From assembly GCA_017412245.1 (NCBI GenBank), contig JAFPYI010000035.1:1-64000 (forward strand): 64,000 bases of DNA, written 5' to 3'. The stretch is from Paludibacteraceae bacterium (lineage in GTDB: Bacteria > Bacteroidota > Bacteroidia > Bacteroidales > Paludibacteraceae). Shown piece after piece: positions 8,986 through 17,178 of this stretch. How positions within the stretch are numbered: the first letter of the stretch is position 1; the number at the start of each line of letters is the position of its first letter. The position numbers were made by a program, and so were the translations under genes. Under the pieces are notes generated by a model, which was not told the origin of the DNA, made no database searches, and saw nothing but the letters and a program-made list of their open reading frames with translations.

Positions 8986-9017
8986 TTTGCCAAAACCAAT
9001 AAAAAGTAGTACCTTTG
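8986..9017 (+). promoter_or_regulatory. Bacteroidetes-type promoter of tsaC
   Basis: TTTG (8986-8989), 20 nt, TACCTTTG (9010-9017). The start codon is at 9028, so a start site about 7 nt past the box leaves at most about 5 nt of leader: a nearly leaderless transcript. Confidence 0.8.
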
Positions 9018-9027
9018 TGGCCGAATT

Positions 9028-9636
9028 ATGTATAACGAGCGCTACGACAAGGAAGATTTGCGGCAGGCATTAGAGGTGCTTCGGCAAGGCGGAATAATAG
9101 TTTATCCGACTGATACTGTGTGGGGAATAGGTTGTGATGCGACCAATGCGGAGGCCGTGAAAAAGATCTTTGCTCTCAAGCAACGAGAAGACAGCAAATC
9201 GATGCTTGTTCTGTTGGATTCCGCAGCGAAATTAGATTATTATGTGGACGTGCCGGAAACGGCAGAAACGCTGCTGAACATACAAGACGAGGACGAAGAG
9301 ACAGAAGCGGATGAAGCAAAGCCGTTGACACTGATTTATCCTAATGCTAAACATATGGCGCACAACCTGATAGCAGAGGATGGGTCAATAGGAATACGCA
9401 TCACGCATGAGGCTTTCAGCAAGGCTCTTTGTGCACAATTACGACATCCTCTTGTGTCCACTTCTGCGAATATAAGCGGAAGGCCGACAGCACATTTCTT
9501 TCACGAGATAGAAAAAGAGATTTTGGATGGTGCAGATTATGTCTGCCAATTCAGAAGAGAAGATGAAACTCCGTATGAGCCGAGTAGTATTATCAAACTC
9601 AATGCGGATGGCACATTTATGATTATACGAGAATGA
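9028..9636 (+). CDS. tsaC: L-threonylcarbamoyladenylate synthase (TsaC/YrdC/Sua5 family)
   Basis: Makes threonylcarbamoyl-AMP from threonine, bicarbonate and ATP, the first step of the universal t6A37 tRNA modification. The YrdC fold is shown by IVYPTDTVWGIGCDA near residue 26, the KSMLVLL strand, and STSANISGRPT near residue 147. At 202 residues it is the short TsaC form without the Sua5 C-terminal domain. It overlaps the next gene by 4 bp (ATGA), so translation is probably coupled, although the partner gene has an unrelated surface-polysaccharide role. Confidence 0.95.
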   Translation: MYNERYDKEDLRQALEVLRQGGIIVYPTDTVWGIGCDATNAEAVKKIFALKQREDSKSMLVLLDSAAKLDYYVDVPETAETLLNIQDEDEETEADEAKPLTLIYPNAKHMAHNLIAEDGSIGIRITHEAFSKALCAQLRHPLVSTSANISGRPTAHFFHEIEKEILDGADYVCQFRREDETPYEPSSIIKLNADGTFMIIRE

Positions 9637-10904
9637 ATTTAAGGCGTAAACAACAATTATGGTACGTGATAGCCGACCTCATCAGCAGTATATTGGTGTG
9701 GTTGTGCTTCTTAGGTTTCCGATGGATGGTGTATGAAGGACGTGTCGAGTTGATGGCGGATGTGCTTATTCCGGCATTCAGTTTATGGCGACCGATGATT
9801 ATCTATCCGATTGTTTGTTTGTCGATTTATTACTTATCCGGATATTATCTCAGACCGTTCCAAAAACCTCTCGGTCGGGAGTTTCTGCAGACTTTCTTCT
9901 CCGCTGTTATTATTTCACTTTTATTCTTCTTTGTGATTGTGATTGATGACGAAGTGGACAGCTATGAACGCTATTTGGTTTCGTTGGCTGTTTTGTTCGG
10001 GTTGCAGTTCACACTGAGTTATATCCCGCGTTTGATTATTTCCCTTCTCTCACGAAACAGATTTATTCCTCGCACGCGTTATGTGCATTCGTTGGAAGAA
10101 GCGCAACAGTTAGTGGCCGGCGAGCAAGATGAAGTAGTCATCGATATGCCGGAAGGTTATTCAGATGCGCAACTCTATTCGTTGATTGCGTGTCTCTATC
10201 CTCTGTCGTGCGAGATAAGTATGGTTCCGCGCGTGTATGATATGTTGACAGGTGCAGCCCGCATCGGACAAGTGGACAGGCCGTCTCTCATTCGTATCAC
10301 GGACCAGTATATGAGTGATGCGGAACTATGTATCAAACGCGCATCGGATGTTGTGCTGTCGTTTTTAGGATTGGTCATTCTCTCGCCGTTAATGCTTGCC
10401 GTCAGTATTGCTATCCGTTGCACATCCAAAGGACCAATTATCTACAGTCAGGAACGCATCAAGCAATACCGTTTGCCGTTCCAGATATATAAATTCCGCA
10501 CGATGATTGACGATGCAGAGGCAGATGGTGTACCACAAGTGACCCACGACAATGATCCACGAATAACGGCTTTGGGTCATTGGTTGCGGAAATATCGTTT
10601 GGATGAACTGCCGCAGTTATGGAATATCTTGCGTGGTGATATGTCGTTGGTTGGTCCTCGTCCTGAACGACCTTATTTCGCAGAGAAAATCATGGAAAAA
10701 GCACCCTATTACTGCCTGCTGTATAAAGTGCGCCCGGGTTTGACAGGTTGGGGAATGATCCGTGTCGGCTATGCAGAGACCGTCGATAAGATGATTGAAC
10801 GTCTTAATTGCGATATAGTGTATGTGGAAAATATGAGTTTACTTCTTGATTTGAAAGTACTCTTTTTCACGATAGGTGTTGTATTCTTAGGCAAAGGAAA
10901 ATAA
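9633..10904 (+). CDS. Polyprenyl-phosphate sugar-1-phosphate transferase (WcaJ/PglC-type)
   Basis: Inner-membrane enzyme that transfers a sugar phosphate to undecaprenyl phosphate, starting a polysaccharide or glycan repeat. The 423 residues begin with four hydrophobic segments (about residues 10-130). A CoA-binding-like middle region follows, then a reentrant helix (VVLSFLGLVILSPLMLAVSI) and the catalytic bacterial sugar transferase domain. That domain shows IIYSQERI, FQIYKFRTM, LDELPQLWNILRGDMSLVGPRPE and VRPGLTGWG. No other glycan genes are adjacent, so it may be an orphan initiating transferase, for example for protein O-glycosylation or T9SS-linked lipopolysaccharide; that is speculation. 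Downstream xseB starts 2 bp after its stop. Confidence 0.92.
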   Translation: MNLRRKQQLWYVIADLISSILVWLCFLGFRWMVYEGRVELMADVLIPAFSLWRPMIIYPIVCLSIYYLSGYYLRPFQKPLGREFLQTFFSAVIISLLFFFVIVIDDEVDSYERYLVSLAVLFGLQFTLSYIPRLIISLLSRNRFIPRTRYVHSLEEAQQLVAGEQDEVVIDMPEGYSDAQLYSLIACLYPLSCEISMVPRVYDMLTGAARIGQVDRPSLIRITDQYMSDAELCIKRASDVVLSFLGLVILSPLMLAVSIAIRCTSKGPIIYSQERIKQYRLPFQIYKFRTMIDDAEADGVPQVTHDNDPRITALGHWLRKYRLDELPQLWNILRGDMSLVGPRPERPYFAEKIMEKAPYYCLLYKVRPGLTGWGMIRVGYAETVDKMIERLNCDIVYVENMSLLLDLKVLFFTIGVVFLGKGK

Positions 10905-10906
10905 TT

Positions 10907-11083
10907 ATGCAAGAGAACTTGTCATACGACGAATCGTTAAAACGCGTAGAGGAGATTGTTTCCTATTTGGAGGGCGCGGAAGCTATTAGTATGGAAGAAT
11001 ACAAAAAGCTGGCCGCCGAAGCCACCAGCCTTTTGAATCGTTGCAAACAGGAACTTGACGGTTTAGTCGAACAAGTTCATTGA
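10907..11083 (+). CDS. xseB: Exodeoxyribonuclease VII small subunit
   Basis: A 58-residue protein (MQENLSYDESLKRVEEIV...) with the XseB pattern: a first helix with YDESLKRVEEIVSYLE, then a second helix EEYKKLAAEATSLLNRCKQEL. XseB coats the XseA large subunit, forming the processive single-strand exonuclease. xseA is not in this window. The gene follows the sugar transferase by 2 bp and its last 21 bp overlap the 3' end of the convergent cysK (11063-11083), so the two stop codons lie inside each other's reading frames. Confidence 0.88.
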   Translation: MQENLSYDESLKRVEEIVSYLEGAEAISMEEYKKLAAEATSLLNRCKQELDGLVEQVH

Positions 11084-11977
11084 CAGATAGCGCTCGCCTG
11101 TATCCGGCAGTACAGCTACAATCGTTTTTCCTTTATTTGCCTCTTCACGAGCCAGTTTCAGAGCAGCAGAAAACGCTGCACCGGAAGAGATTCCGACCAG
11201 TAATCCTTGTGTTCGAGCTAACGTACGGACACCTTCAAAAGCTGTCTCGTCTTCGATAGTGATGATACGGTCTACAATATTGCCATCATAGGTCTGAGGC
11301 ACAAATCCTGCGCCTATTCCCTGAATGCGATGTTTGCCCGGTGTGCCGGTTGACAAAACAGGAGAAGAGGCCGGTTCTACAGCCACTATTTGTGCAGCAG
11401 GATTATGTTTTTTAATGGCTTTCCCTGCTCCGGAAACAGTACCTCCTGTACCTACTCCGGCAACAAAAATATCCACTTTCCCATTTGTATCTGCCCAGAT
11501 CTCCTCACCTGTTGTCCGTTCGTGGATAGCAGGGTTGGCAGGATTGATGAACTGGCCTAAGATAACTGAACCCGGGATAGACTCACGCAATTCTTCTGCA
11601 CGACGGATAGCTCCTTTCATGCCTTCTGCACCCGGAGTGAGTTCCAATGTCGCTCCATATGCTTTGAGGAGGTTACGACGTTCAACACTCATCGTGTCCG
11701 GCATGGTGAGAATAACTTTATACTCTTTTGCCGCTCCAACCCACGCCAGACCAACACCTGTGTTTCCGCTTGTGGGTTCAATGATAGTAGCACCTTTTTG
11801 AAGCAAACCTTTTTGCTCTGCATCTTCTACCATAGCCAAAGCAATGCGGTCTTTGACACTGCCACCGGGGTTAAAATACTCCAACTTGACAATGATACGT
11901 GCTTGTTGTCCTTCAAAATTTTTGATTTCTAGCATCGGTGTGCGACCGATCAATTCAGTTAGTTGATTGTAAACCAT
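11063..11977 (-). CDS. cysK: Cysteine synthase A (O-acetylserine sulfhydrylase)
   Basis: PLP enzyme that makes L-cysteine from O-acetylserine and sulfide in the cytosol. The 304 residues show the family order: IGRTPML, the PLP lysine in PGGSVKDRIA (Lys42), the substrate loop TSGNTG near residue 69, the phosphate-binding GVGTGGTVSG near residue 175, and LVGISSGAA near residue 260. No cysE is adjacent. The gene is preceded by a 200-nt leader with a Cys-rich leader peptide and terminator/antiterminator pair, which argues for regulation by charged cysteinyl-tRNA. Confidence 0.97.
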   Translation of the reverse strand: MVYNQLTELIGRTPMLEIKNFEGQQARIIVKLEYFNPGGSVKDRIALAMVEDAEQKGLLQKGATIIEPTSGNTGVGLAWVGAAKEYKVILTMPDTMSVERRNLLKAYGATLELTPGAEGMKGAIRRAEELRESIPGSVILGQFINPANPAIHERTTGEEIWADTNGKVDIFVAGVGTGGTVSGAGKAIKKHNPAAQIVAVEPASSPVLSTGTPGKHRIQGIGAGFVPQTYDGNIVDRIITIEDETAFEGVRTLARTQGLLVGISSGAAFSAALKLAREEANKGKTIVAVLPDTGERYLSMNLFD

Positions 11978-12033
11978 ACGAATTATTATTAAATGTGTTG
12001 ATAATATGCCTACTCCATACGACTATGATTGTT

Positions 12034-12069
12034 AAATAAAAACGACTCACCTCGTATGGGGTAAGCCGT
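12034..12069 (-). terminator. Intrinsic terminator inside the cysK leader (attenuator stem 3:4)
   Basis: Minus-strand stem ACGGCTTACC (12069-12060) / GGTGAGTCGT (12051-12042), 10 pairs including two G-U, loop CCATACGA, followed by TTTTTATTT. It ends 56 nt before the cysK start, so when formed it would block cysK. Its 5' arm and loop overlap the 3' arm of an alternative stem (TATGGGGT 12119-12112 with ACCCCATA 12062-12055), so the two folds are mutually exclusive. Confidence 0.85.
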
Positions 12070-12119
12070 TAACTTTGATATATCGTGCCTATATCATATA
12101 CGTTAAGCAACACCCCATA
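12055..12119 (-). promoter_or_regulatory. Antiterminator of the cysK leader
   Basis: The perfect 8-bp pairing TATGGGGT / ACCCCATA closes a domain that contains a 5-bp helix (TTAAC/GTTAA) and an apical 7-bp hairpin TGATATA-GGCACGA-TATATCA (12096-12076). Its 5' arm lies inside codons 16-18 of the leader peptide, ten nucleotides after the last of three Cys codons, which is the geometry expected of ribosome-controlled attenuation. Confidence 0.75.
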
Positions 12120-12165
12120 GAGGCGTGGTACAACAACATATATTAAAGAGGCTGACTGTCATCAT
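12103..12165 (-). CDS. Putative cysteine leader peptide of cysK (20 aa, Cys-Cys-Cys)
   Basis: Reading frame ATG ATG ... TAA encoding MMTVSLFNI-CCC-TTPLWGVA. Codons 10-12 (12138-12130) are three TGT cysteine codons in a row. The start is about 19 nt after the predicted transcription start (promoter 12190-12221), and an A/G-rich AAGAAACGGAA precedes it. A ribosome held at the Cys codons leaves the antiterminator arm free; a ribosome that reaches the stop codon covers it and lets the terminator form. I infer a sensor of Cys-tRNA charging rather than a functional peptide. Confidence 0.8.
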   Translation of the reverse strand: MMTVSLFNICCCTTPLWGVA

Positions 12166-12189
12166 TTCCGTTTCTTTCAAATTTCGGTG

Positions 12190-12221
12190 CAAAGGTAATA
12201 CATTTTTTCTAATTCTGCAAA
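12190..12221 (-). promoter_or_regulatory. Bacteroidetes-type promoter of the cysK leader
   Basis: Minus strand TTTG (12221-12218), 20 nt, TACCTTTG (12197-12190). A consensus-quality promoter giving a leader of about 205 nt before cysK. The 12198-12265 stretch beyond it holds only the 3' flank of clcA; no terminator for clcA is evident. Confidence 0.85.
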
Positions 12222-12265
12222 TACTTTATGCATTTTTTTGAAAAAAATCTTATTCTTTGCTTTTA

Positions 12266-14041
12266 TTACTCTTCGCTGAAATGCACTAACACATGGCGAT
12301 AGGAGTTAAAGATCTTGGACTTGGAAACAAAACCGAGATATCTTCTGTCTTGGTCCACTACGGGCAGATTCCATGCTCCTGTATCTTCAAAAATCTCCAT
12401 AACCTTATCCATCGGCAAGTCAAAGCGCAAGATAGCCGGAGGAGAAGTCATTAACTGGTTGACTGTGAAGCGTTTATATAAACGCGGTTGGAACATGATA
12501 TTTCTTACTTCATCCAACAACAAGATGCCACGCAAGCGTCCGTCATGGTCGATAACCGGGAATATATTGCGTTTGCTCTCACTGATTACTTTTACCAATT
12601 CGCCTAATGTCATTTCCGGGAAGACAACCGTCAAATCCGTCTCAAGCACACTATCCATTTTGAGTAATGTGAGTACGTTTCGGTCTTTGTTATGGGTGAG
12701 CAGTTCTCCTTTCTGCGCCAGACGCATTGCATACAAGGAGTGAGGTTCAAAAAGCATGATGGTCAAATAAGAAACCACACTGACAATCATCAAAGGCATA
12801 AAGAGGTGATAGCCACCTGTTAATTCTGCAATGAGGAAGATTCCTGTCAACGGCGCATGCATGACTCCGGACATCAAACCGGCCATACCGACTAAAGCAA
12901 AGTTCGATTCCGGAACCACTATTCCGCTCATATTCAACAAGCGCGCTGTGACAAAACCAACGATAGCACCCATGAATAGTGAAGGAGCAAATATTCCTCC
13001 GACTCCTCCTGCTCCGTTCGTTGCAACAGAGGCTACAATCTTAAACAGTATGACGAGTACCAGATAACCAACGATGACATAATCCGCCGAACCTAATGAA
13101 GAGAACGGACTATTCTCAATAGCACTGAGACTATCTCCGTTGATGAGTTGGCGAATGACATCATATCCCTCTCCATACAAAGGCGGGAAAAGGAAAATCA
13201 GAACGCTTAAGACCACTCCTCCCACAAGCAGTTTCATACCAATGCTATGAATCTTATGCTTCATCCACTGCTCCATACTGTTCATTCCGCGTGTGAAATA
13301 CAAACTCGTAAATCCGCAAACGACACCTAAGATAAGGTACCACGGAATTCGGTTCATACTAAAGGCTTCATAGTTGCTGAGAGGGAACATCGGTTCTGCT
13401 CCTGTGGCAATATACGAGAAAACAGTAGCAGTGACAGAAGAGATGAGTAATGGTGCGACAGAGGTCATTGTTAAATCCAACATCAGGACCTCCAGTGTGA
13501 ATACCAATCCGGCTATGGGAGCTTTGAAGATTCCGCCAATGGCTCCTGCGGCGCCGCAGCCGATCATGAGCATCATTGTTTTTTGGTCCAAGCGAAATGC
13601 TTTTGCCAGATTGCTACCAATAGCGGCTCCTGTGAGCACAATAGGAGCCTCAGCTCCTACCGAACCACCAAAACCAATCGTCAATCCTGAACCAACAACT
13701 GAAGACCACATGTTGTGGGACTTGATGATTGATTTACGCTGGGAGATAGCATACAAAATTTTCGTTATACCGTGTGAGATGTCATCACGAACGATATAAC
13801 GTACAAAGAGAGCGGCTAAAGTAATACCGATAATCGGAGTGATTAAATACCACCAAGTATGCGAATCAGCGATGAGATGAACTTCTACAAACTGCTGAAT
13901 AAGATGGATGAATGATTTCAGAAGCGTTGCCGCCAACGAACAGAAAACACCTACGAAGAAAGACAAGAGCAGCACTAACTGCTTCTCGCTGATATGGCGT
14001 TCCCGCCATTCTATCATTCTATCGTAAAAATTTCTCTGCAT
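12266..14041 (-). CDS. ClC-family chloride channel/antiporter with C-terminal CBS pair
   Basis: Inner-membrane protein of 591 residues: about ten to twelve hydrophobic segments over residues 20-430, then a cytosolic CBS-domain pair (about 450-580). The ion-path motifs are present: GGSVGAEAPIVLTG, where the glutamate is the likely gating residue, GIFKAPIAGLVF, and GAGGVGGIFAPSLFMGA. The usual GREGP form is replaced by GAEAP, as in some CBS-bearing ClCs. The CBS pair suggests control by adenine nucleotides. It starts 5 bp after the obgE stop, so it is probably the last gene of an adk-obgE-clc transcript. Confidence 0.93.
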   Translation of the reverse strand: MQRNFYDRMIEWRERHISEKQLVLLLSFFVGVFCSLAATLLKSFIHLIQQFVEVHLIADSHTWWYLITPIIGITLAALFVRYIVRDDISHGITKILYAISQRKSIIKSHNMWSSVVGSGLTIGFGGSVGAEAPIVLTGAAIGSNLAKAFRLDQKTMMLMIGCGAAGAIGGIFKAPIAGLVFTLEVLMLDLTMTSVAPLLISSVTATVFSYIATGAEPMFPLSNYEAFSMNRIPWYLILGVVCGFTSLYFTRGMNSMEQWMKHKIHSIGMKLLVGGVVLSVLIFLFPPLYGEGYDVIRQLINGDSLSAIENSPFSSLGSADYVIVGYLVLVILFKIVASVATNGAGGVGGIFAPSLFMGAIVGFVTARLLNMSGIVVPESNFALVGMAGLMSGVMHAPLTGIFLIAELTGGYHLFMPLMIVSVVSYLTIMLFEPHSLYAMRLAQKGELLTHNKDRNVLTLLKMDSVLETDLTVVFPEMTLGELVKVISESKRNIFPVIDHDGRLRGILLLDEVRNIMFQPRLYKRFTVNQLMTSPPAILRFDLPMDKVMEIFEDTGAWNLPVVDQDRRYLGFVSKSKIFNSYRHVLVHFSEE

Positions 14042-14046
14042 GAATT

Positions 14047-15228
14047 TTATTGATGGTCATCATCGCCTGTATCCCATCCTATTCCTTTATATTTCTCCAA
14101 ATCCCACTCTTCTTCCACTTCATTGAGATAGATGGTTTGTTCTCCTTCTGTTGGGTCATCGGCATCCGATTCTTCTTTCTCAATGAACGTGACATCTATC
14201 GGAGCATGCGAGATTTCGATGACTTGGTTCTGCTCCTTATTCAATTCTACCCACAGCGCATCTTTGAGTTCGTCAAGCCCTGTGCCTGCTACAGAAGAGA
14301 TAGGCAGAACAGGAATATTGAGTTTAGACGCAAGACGGTCAAGCTTCAGTTTTTTCAAGTCTTCCGCCGTGATAGCATCGCATTTGCTGATAGCCAAAAT
14401 ACGTGCTTTGGTTAATAATTCCGGATTGTATTGCTCCAATTCATGCAGCAAAATATCATATTCCGCTTTGATATTCTCAGTAGTAGCAGGAACCATGAAG
14501 AGCAGGACGGCATTTCGTTCTATATGTCTCAAGAAACGAAGTCCGAGTCCTTTGCCTTCGCTCGCACCTTCAATAATTCCCGGAATATCAGCCATACAGA
14601 ACGAGCGTTCATCACGATACGAGACAATACCTAATTGCGGAGTAAGCGTAGTGAACGGATAATCTGCTATTTCCGGTTTGGCAGCTGAGAGAACACTGAG
14701 TAAGGTTGATTTGCCTGCATTCGGGAATCCAACCAGTCCTACGTCCGCAAGAACCTTCAGTTGCATGATGATAGTGCGCTCCTGAGAGGGTTCTCCGGGT
14801 TGAGCATAACGCGGTGCTTGATTGGTGGCAGTACGGAAATGCCAGTTTCCCAATCCTCCTCTACCGCCTTTGAGCAATACCACACGCTCTTTATGCTCTT
14901 TGACTTCGCAGATAAATTCTCCTGTCTCGCCATCATAAACGACTGTACCGCAAGGAACTTCTATAATCTTATCCTCGCCATCTTTTCCGAATGAGCGACT
15001 CTGACCTCCTTTTCCTCCGTCCGTAGCAATGATATGCTTTTGATATTTGAGATGCAGGAGCGTCCACAGATTACGGTTTCCTTGCAGAATTATCGACCCA
15101 CCTTTGCCTCCATCGCCTCCATCAGGTCCGCCTTTCGGCAGATATTTGGCACGATGCAAGTGCATACAGCCCGGTCCGCCTTTGCCGGATCGGCAGTATA
15201 TTTTTACATAGTCGATAAAATTAGTCAT
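14047..15228 (-). CDS. obgE: GTPase Obg/CgtA
   Basis: Essential ribosome-assembly GTPase of the 50S subunit. The 393 residues contain the glycine-rich Obg domain ([23 protein letters not shown], here noted by its start and end), then the G domain. The G domain shows [11 protein letters not shown] (G1, near residue 167), the G3 segment [22 protein letters not shown] and the NKxD-like SKCD. The C-terminal tail is acidic ([19 protein letters not shown]), as is common in Bacteroidetes. It follows adk by 23 bp. Confidence 0.96.
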   Translation of the reverse strand: MTNFIDYVKIYCRSGKGGPGCMHLHRAKYLPKGGPDGGDGGKGGSIILQGNRNLWTLLHLKYQKHIIATDGGKGGQSRSFGKDGEDKIIEVPCGTVVYDGETGEFICEVKEHKERVVLLKGGRGGLGNWHFRTATNQAPRYAQPGEPSQERTIIMQLKVLADVGLVGFPNAGKSTLLSVLSAAKPEIADYPFTTLTPQLGIVSYRDERSFCMADIPGIIEGASEGKGLGLRFLRHIERNAVLLFMVPATTENIKAEYDILLHELEQYNPELLTKARILAISKCDAITAEDLKKLKLDRLASKLNIPVLPISSVAGTGLDELKDALWVELNKEQNQVIEISHAPIDVTFIEKEESDADDPTEGEQTIYLNEVEEEWDLEKYKGIGWDTGDDDHQ

Positions 15229-15251
15229 TTATGCGTTTTATTAGATTAGAG

Positions 15252-15830
15252 TCAAATCTTATTTGCCAAGGAAATGATTCGTTCGATTTGCATGAAAACA
15301 TCTTCCACAGTATGGTTTCCGTTAACTGCAAAATAATTGCCTTGGTGCAGATAATACTCTGTAATGGGTTCTGTTTGATTATGATAAACAGCGATGCGAT
15401 GACGGATTGTATTTAAGTTATCATCAGCACGACCGCTGATTTTTCCGCGTTCAATAAGACGTTGGATCAGTAATTGTTCGTCAACCAACAAATCAATCAT
15501 TATCGCCTCCATCTTATATTCCTTCAGTAATTGTGTGAGCGATTCTGCTTGAGCGACCGTACGAGGATATCCATCGAAAATCATGCCTTTGCAGTCTTTC
15601 GGCAGCGAAGAGATATAATTTTTGATAACTCCGTACATCTTGTCGTCCGGCACTAAATTACCTTTCGAGATTATGGCGTCAATTTCTTTACCTAACTCAC
15701 TGCCGGTCTTTATTTCCGCACGGAGCACATCTCCTGTTGACAGGTGCTGGAGTCCGTATTTCTCAACAATAAACTGTGATTGTGTGCCTTTTCCGCTTCC
15801 GGGAGCACCACTTAAAATAATATTCAGCAT
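15252..15830 (-). CDS. adk: Adenylate kinase
   Basis: Interconverts 2 ADP with ATP and AMP in the cytosol. Motifs: P-loop LSGAPGSGKGTQ near residue 8, AMP-binding LSTGDVLRAE, and DGYPRT near residue 88. At 192 residues it is the short-LID form (ISGRADDN instead of a zinc-binding LID). First gene of the adk-obgE-clc cluster. No clear promoter is visible in the 27 bp between its start and the hup terminator, so either read-through from hup or an atypical promoter drives it. Confidence 0.97.
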   Translation of the reverse strand: MLNIILSGAPGSGKGTQSQFIVEKYGLQHLSTGDVLRAEIKTGSELGKEIDAIISKGNLVPDDKMYGVIKNYISSLPKDCKGMIFDGYPRTVAQAESLTQLLKEYKMEAIMIDLLVDEQLLIQRLIERGKISGRADDNLNTIRHRIAVYHNQTEPITEYYLHQGNYFAVNGNHTVEDVFMQIERIISLANKI

Positions 15831-15857
15831 ATACCTTAATTTATAAACAGACGCAAA

Positions 15858-15888
15858 ACGAGTTGCCCCTCGAAAGTGGGCAACTCGT
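15858..15888 (-). terminator. Rho-independent terminator of hup
   Basis: Stem ACGAGTTGCCC / GGGCAACTCGT (11 bp, flanked by A and T runs) 22 bp beyond the hup stop codon. Confidence 0.9.
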
Positions 15889-15909
15889 TTGCTTAGCTAG
15901 ATTGCCTGA

Positions 15910-16173
15910 TTAGAGAGCAAATTTAGAACCAGCTTTGATTTTAACAACCTTGCGAGCAGGGATGTTGAGCACAGCACCTGTGCGAGGATTTTTAGCTTTG
16001 CGAGCAGCTTTCTTAACGATGTTGATGCTTGCATAACCAACGAGTTGTACGTTTTCACCTTTCTTAACTGCCTCAACTGCTGCCTCGAGAGCTGCGTCGA
16101 TAACTTTTGCTGCCTCTGCTTTAGATACTTGAGCCTTTGCTGCAACTGCTTCAATAAGTCCTGTCTTGTTCAT
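15910..16173 (-). CDS. hup: HU-family DNA-binding protein
   Basis: Small nucleoid protein that bends DNA as a dimer. The 87 residues include NKTGLIEAVAAKAQVSKAEA at the N-terminus, the hinge GENVQLVGYASINI and the arm segment KNPRTGAVLNIPARKVVKIKAG with the intercalating proline. Own promoter and strong terminator; monocistronic. Length is typical. Confidence 0.96.
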   Translation of the reverse strand: MNKTGLIEAVAAKAQVSKAEAAKVIDAALEAAVEAVKKGENVQLVGYASINIVKKAARKAKNPRTGAVLNIPARKVVKIKAGSKFAL

Positions 16174-16236
16174 AATTTTGGATTTTTTGAATTATTAATA
16201 ATGTTAATTAGGGGTTCCACATTCGGAATACGCTTG

Positions 16237-16267
16237 CAAAGTTACAACTTTTTCTTTATTCTGCAAA
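16237..16267 (-). promoter_or_regulatory. Bacteroidetes-type promoter of hup
   Basis: Minus strand TTTG (16267-16264), 19 nt, TAACTTTG (16244-16237). Leader about 57 nt. Confidence 0.75.
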
Positions 16268-16332
16268 TATTTTTTGCAAAAAAATGCTATTTTTCTTAAA
16301 AAATACTGCTTTTTTGGTAAAATGGCGCGTAT

Positions 16333-16367
16333 TTTGTGGTATTTTTCCAAGAATTTTAGTACTTTTG
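16333..16367 (+). promoter_or_regulatory. Probable promoter of the rhomboid gene
   Basis: TTTG (16333-16336), 23 nt, TACTTTTG (16360-16367). The spacer is longer than elsewhere in the window. The box ends 8 bp before the ATG at 16376, so the transcript would be essentially leaderless and the upstream in-frame ATGs at 16274 and 16322 cannot be on it. Confidence 0.6.
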
Positions 16368-16375
16368 CAGTCGCT

Positions 16376-17143
16376 ATGCGTAATATACCTACAGTTACTC
16401 GCTATCTGTTGATAGCTAATTTTTTGATCTATTTATTAGGAGCCGTGCTGCTCCGATACAACATTGACCTCAATCAACTTTGTGGGCTTCATTTTGTTAC
16501 TGCCTCCACTTTCCATTGGTGGCAACCATTCACTTATATGTTCCTTCATGCCAATTTTTGGCATATCTTCTGCAACATGTTTGCTGTATGGATGTTTGGT
16601 CCGATTATCGAACGTGAATGGGGCGAACGAAGATTCCTGATTTATTACCTTGTTTGTGGATTGGGCGCCGGATTTGTGCAGGAAATAGTATGGATGCTGA
16701 TGCTCAATAATTTGAGCGGTACATATAATGCTGAAGCACTTGCTTATCTTGCCTCTATGCTGAATACCGTCGGTGCTTCAGGAGCCGTGTTTGGCATTTT
16801 GTTTGCCTTCGGATGGTTATTCCCGGATATTCCGATGTTCATTCTGTTTATTCCGTTCCCTATACGCGCGCGTACGTTCGTTATTATATATGCGTTTATA
16901 GAACTTTTTGCCGGTTTGGGTTCGATAGCCGGACTGACGTCAGACCACGTAGCCCATTTCGCACACCTCGGAGGTTTGGTTTTCGGTTGGTTGCTTATCC
17001 TCTATTGGAAGAAGCGCAATTGGCAAGAGCCTCTGCTCAGTAATTGGTTCCAAAGACTCAAAGAGCGTTTTAACAAACATTCGCGGTTAGATAGCAAAGA
17101 TGATGATCGTTTTAACGACTATCACTATCACAAACGGATATAA
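16376..17143 (+). CDS. Rhomboid-family intramembrane serine protease
   Basis: Six-helix membrane protease of 255 residues starting MRNIPTVTRYLLIANF. It has the family features WWQPFTYMFLHANFWHIFCNM (loop and helix 2), GASGAVFGIL with the nucleophile Ser near residue 133, and HVAHFAHLGGLVFG with the catalytic His near residue 195. The tail after the last helix is short and charged. The start was chosen from the promoter position. It is convergent with the EEP phosphatase gene, from which it is separated by a gap with an 11-bp repeat array and no clear terminator. Confidence 0.93.
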   Translation: MRNIPTVTRYLLIANFLIYLLGAVLLRYNIDLNQLCGLHFVTASTFHWWQPFTYMFLHANFWHIFCNMFAVWMFGPIIEREWGERRFLIYYLVCGLGAGFVQEIVWMLMLNNLSGTYNAEALAYLASMLNTVGASGAVFGILFAFGWLFPDIPMFILFIPFPIRARTFVIIYAFIELFAGLGSIAGLTSDHVAHFAHLGGLVFGWLLILYWKKRNWQEPLLSNWFQRLKERFNKHSRLDSKDDDRFNDYHYHKRI

Positions 17144-17178
17144 TTGCGGAATAAAATTTTCTTATCCCTCGTAACAGA

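Noticed and set aside
12055..12119. SAM-type riboswitch in the cysK leader
   Set aside because: None of the SAM-I or SAM-II core motifs could be found; the Cys-codon frame plus paired stems explain the leader better.
16274..16375. 34-residue N-terminal extension of the rhomboid protease
   Set aside because: The extension contains the promoter -33 and -7 region and has no rhomboid-like content; the start at 16376 is used.
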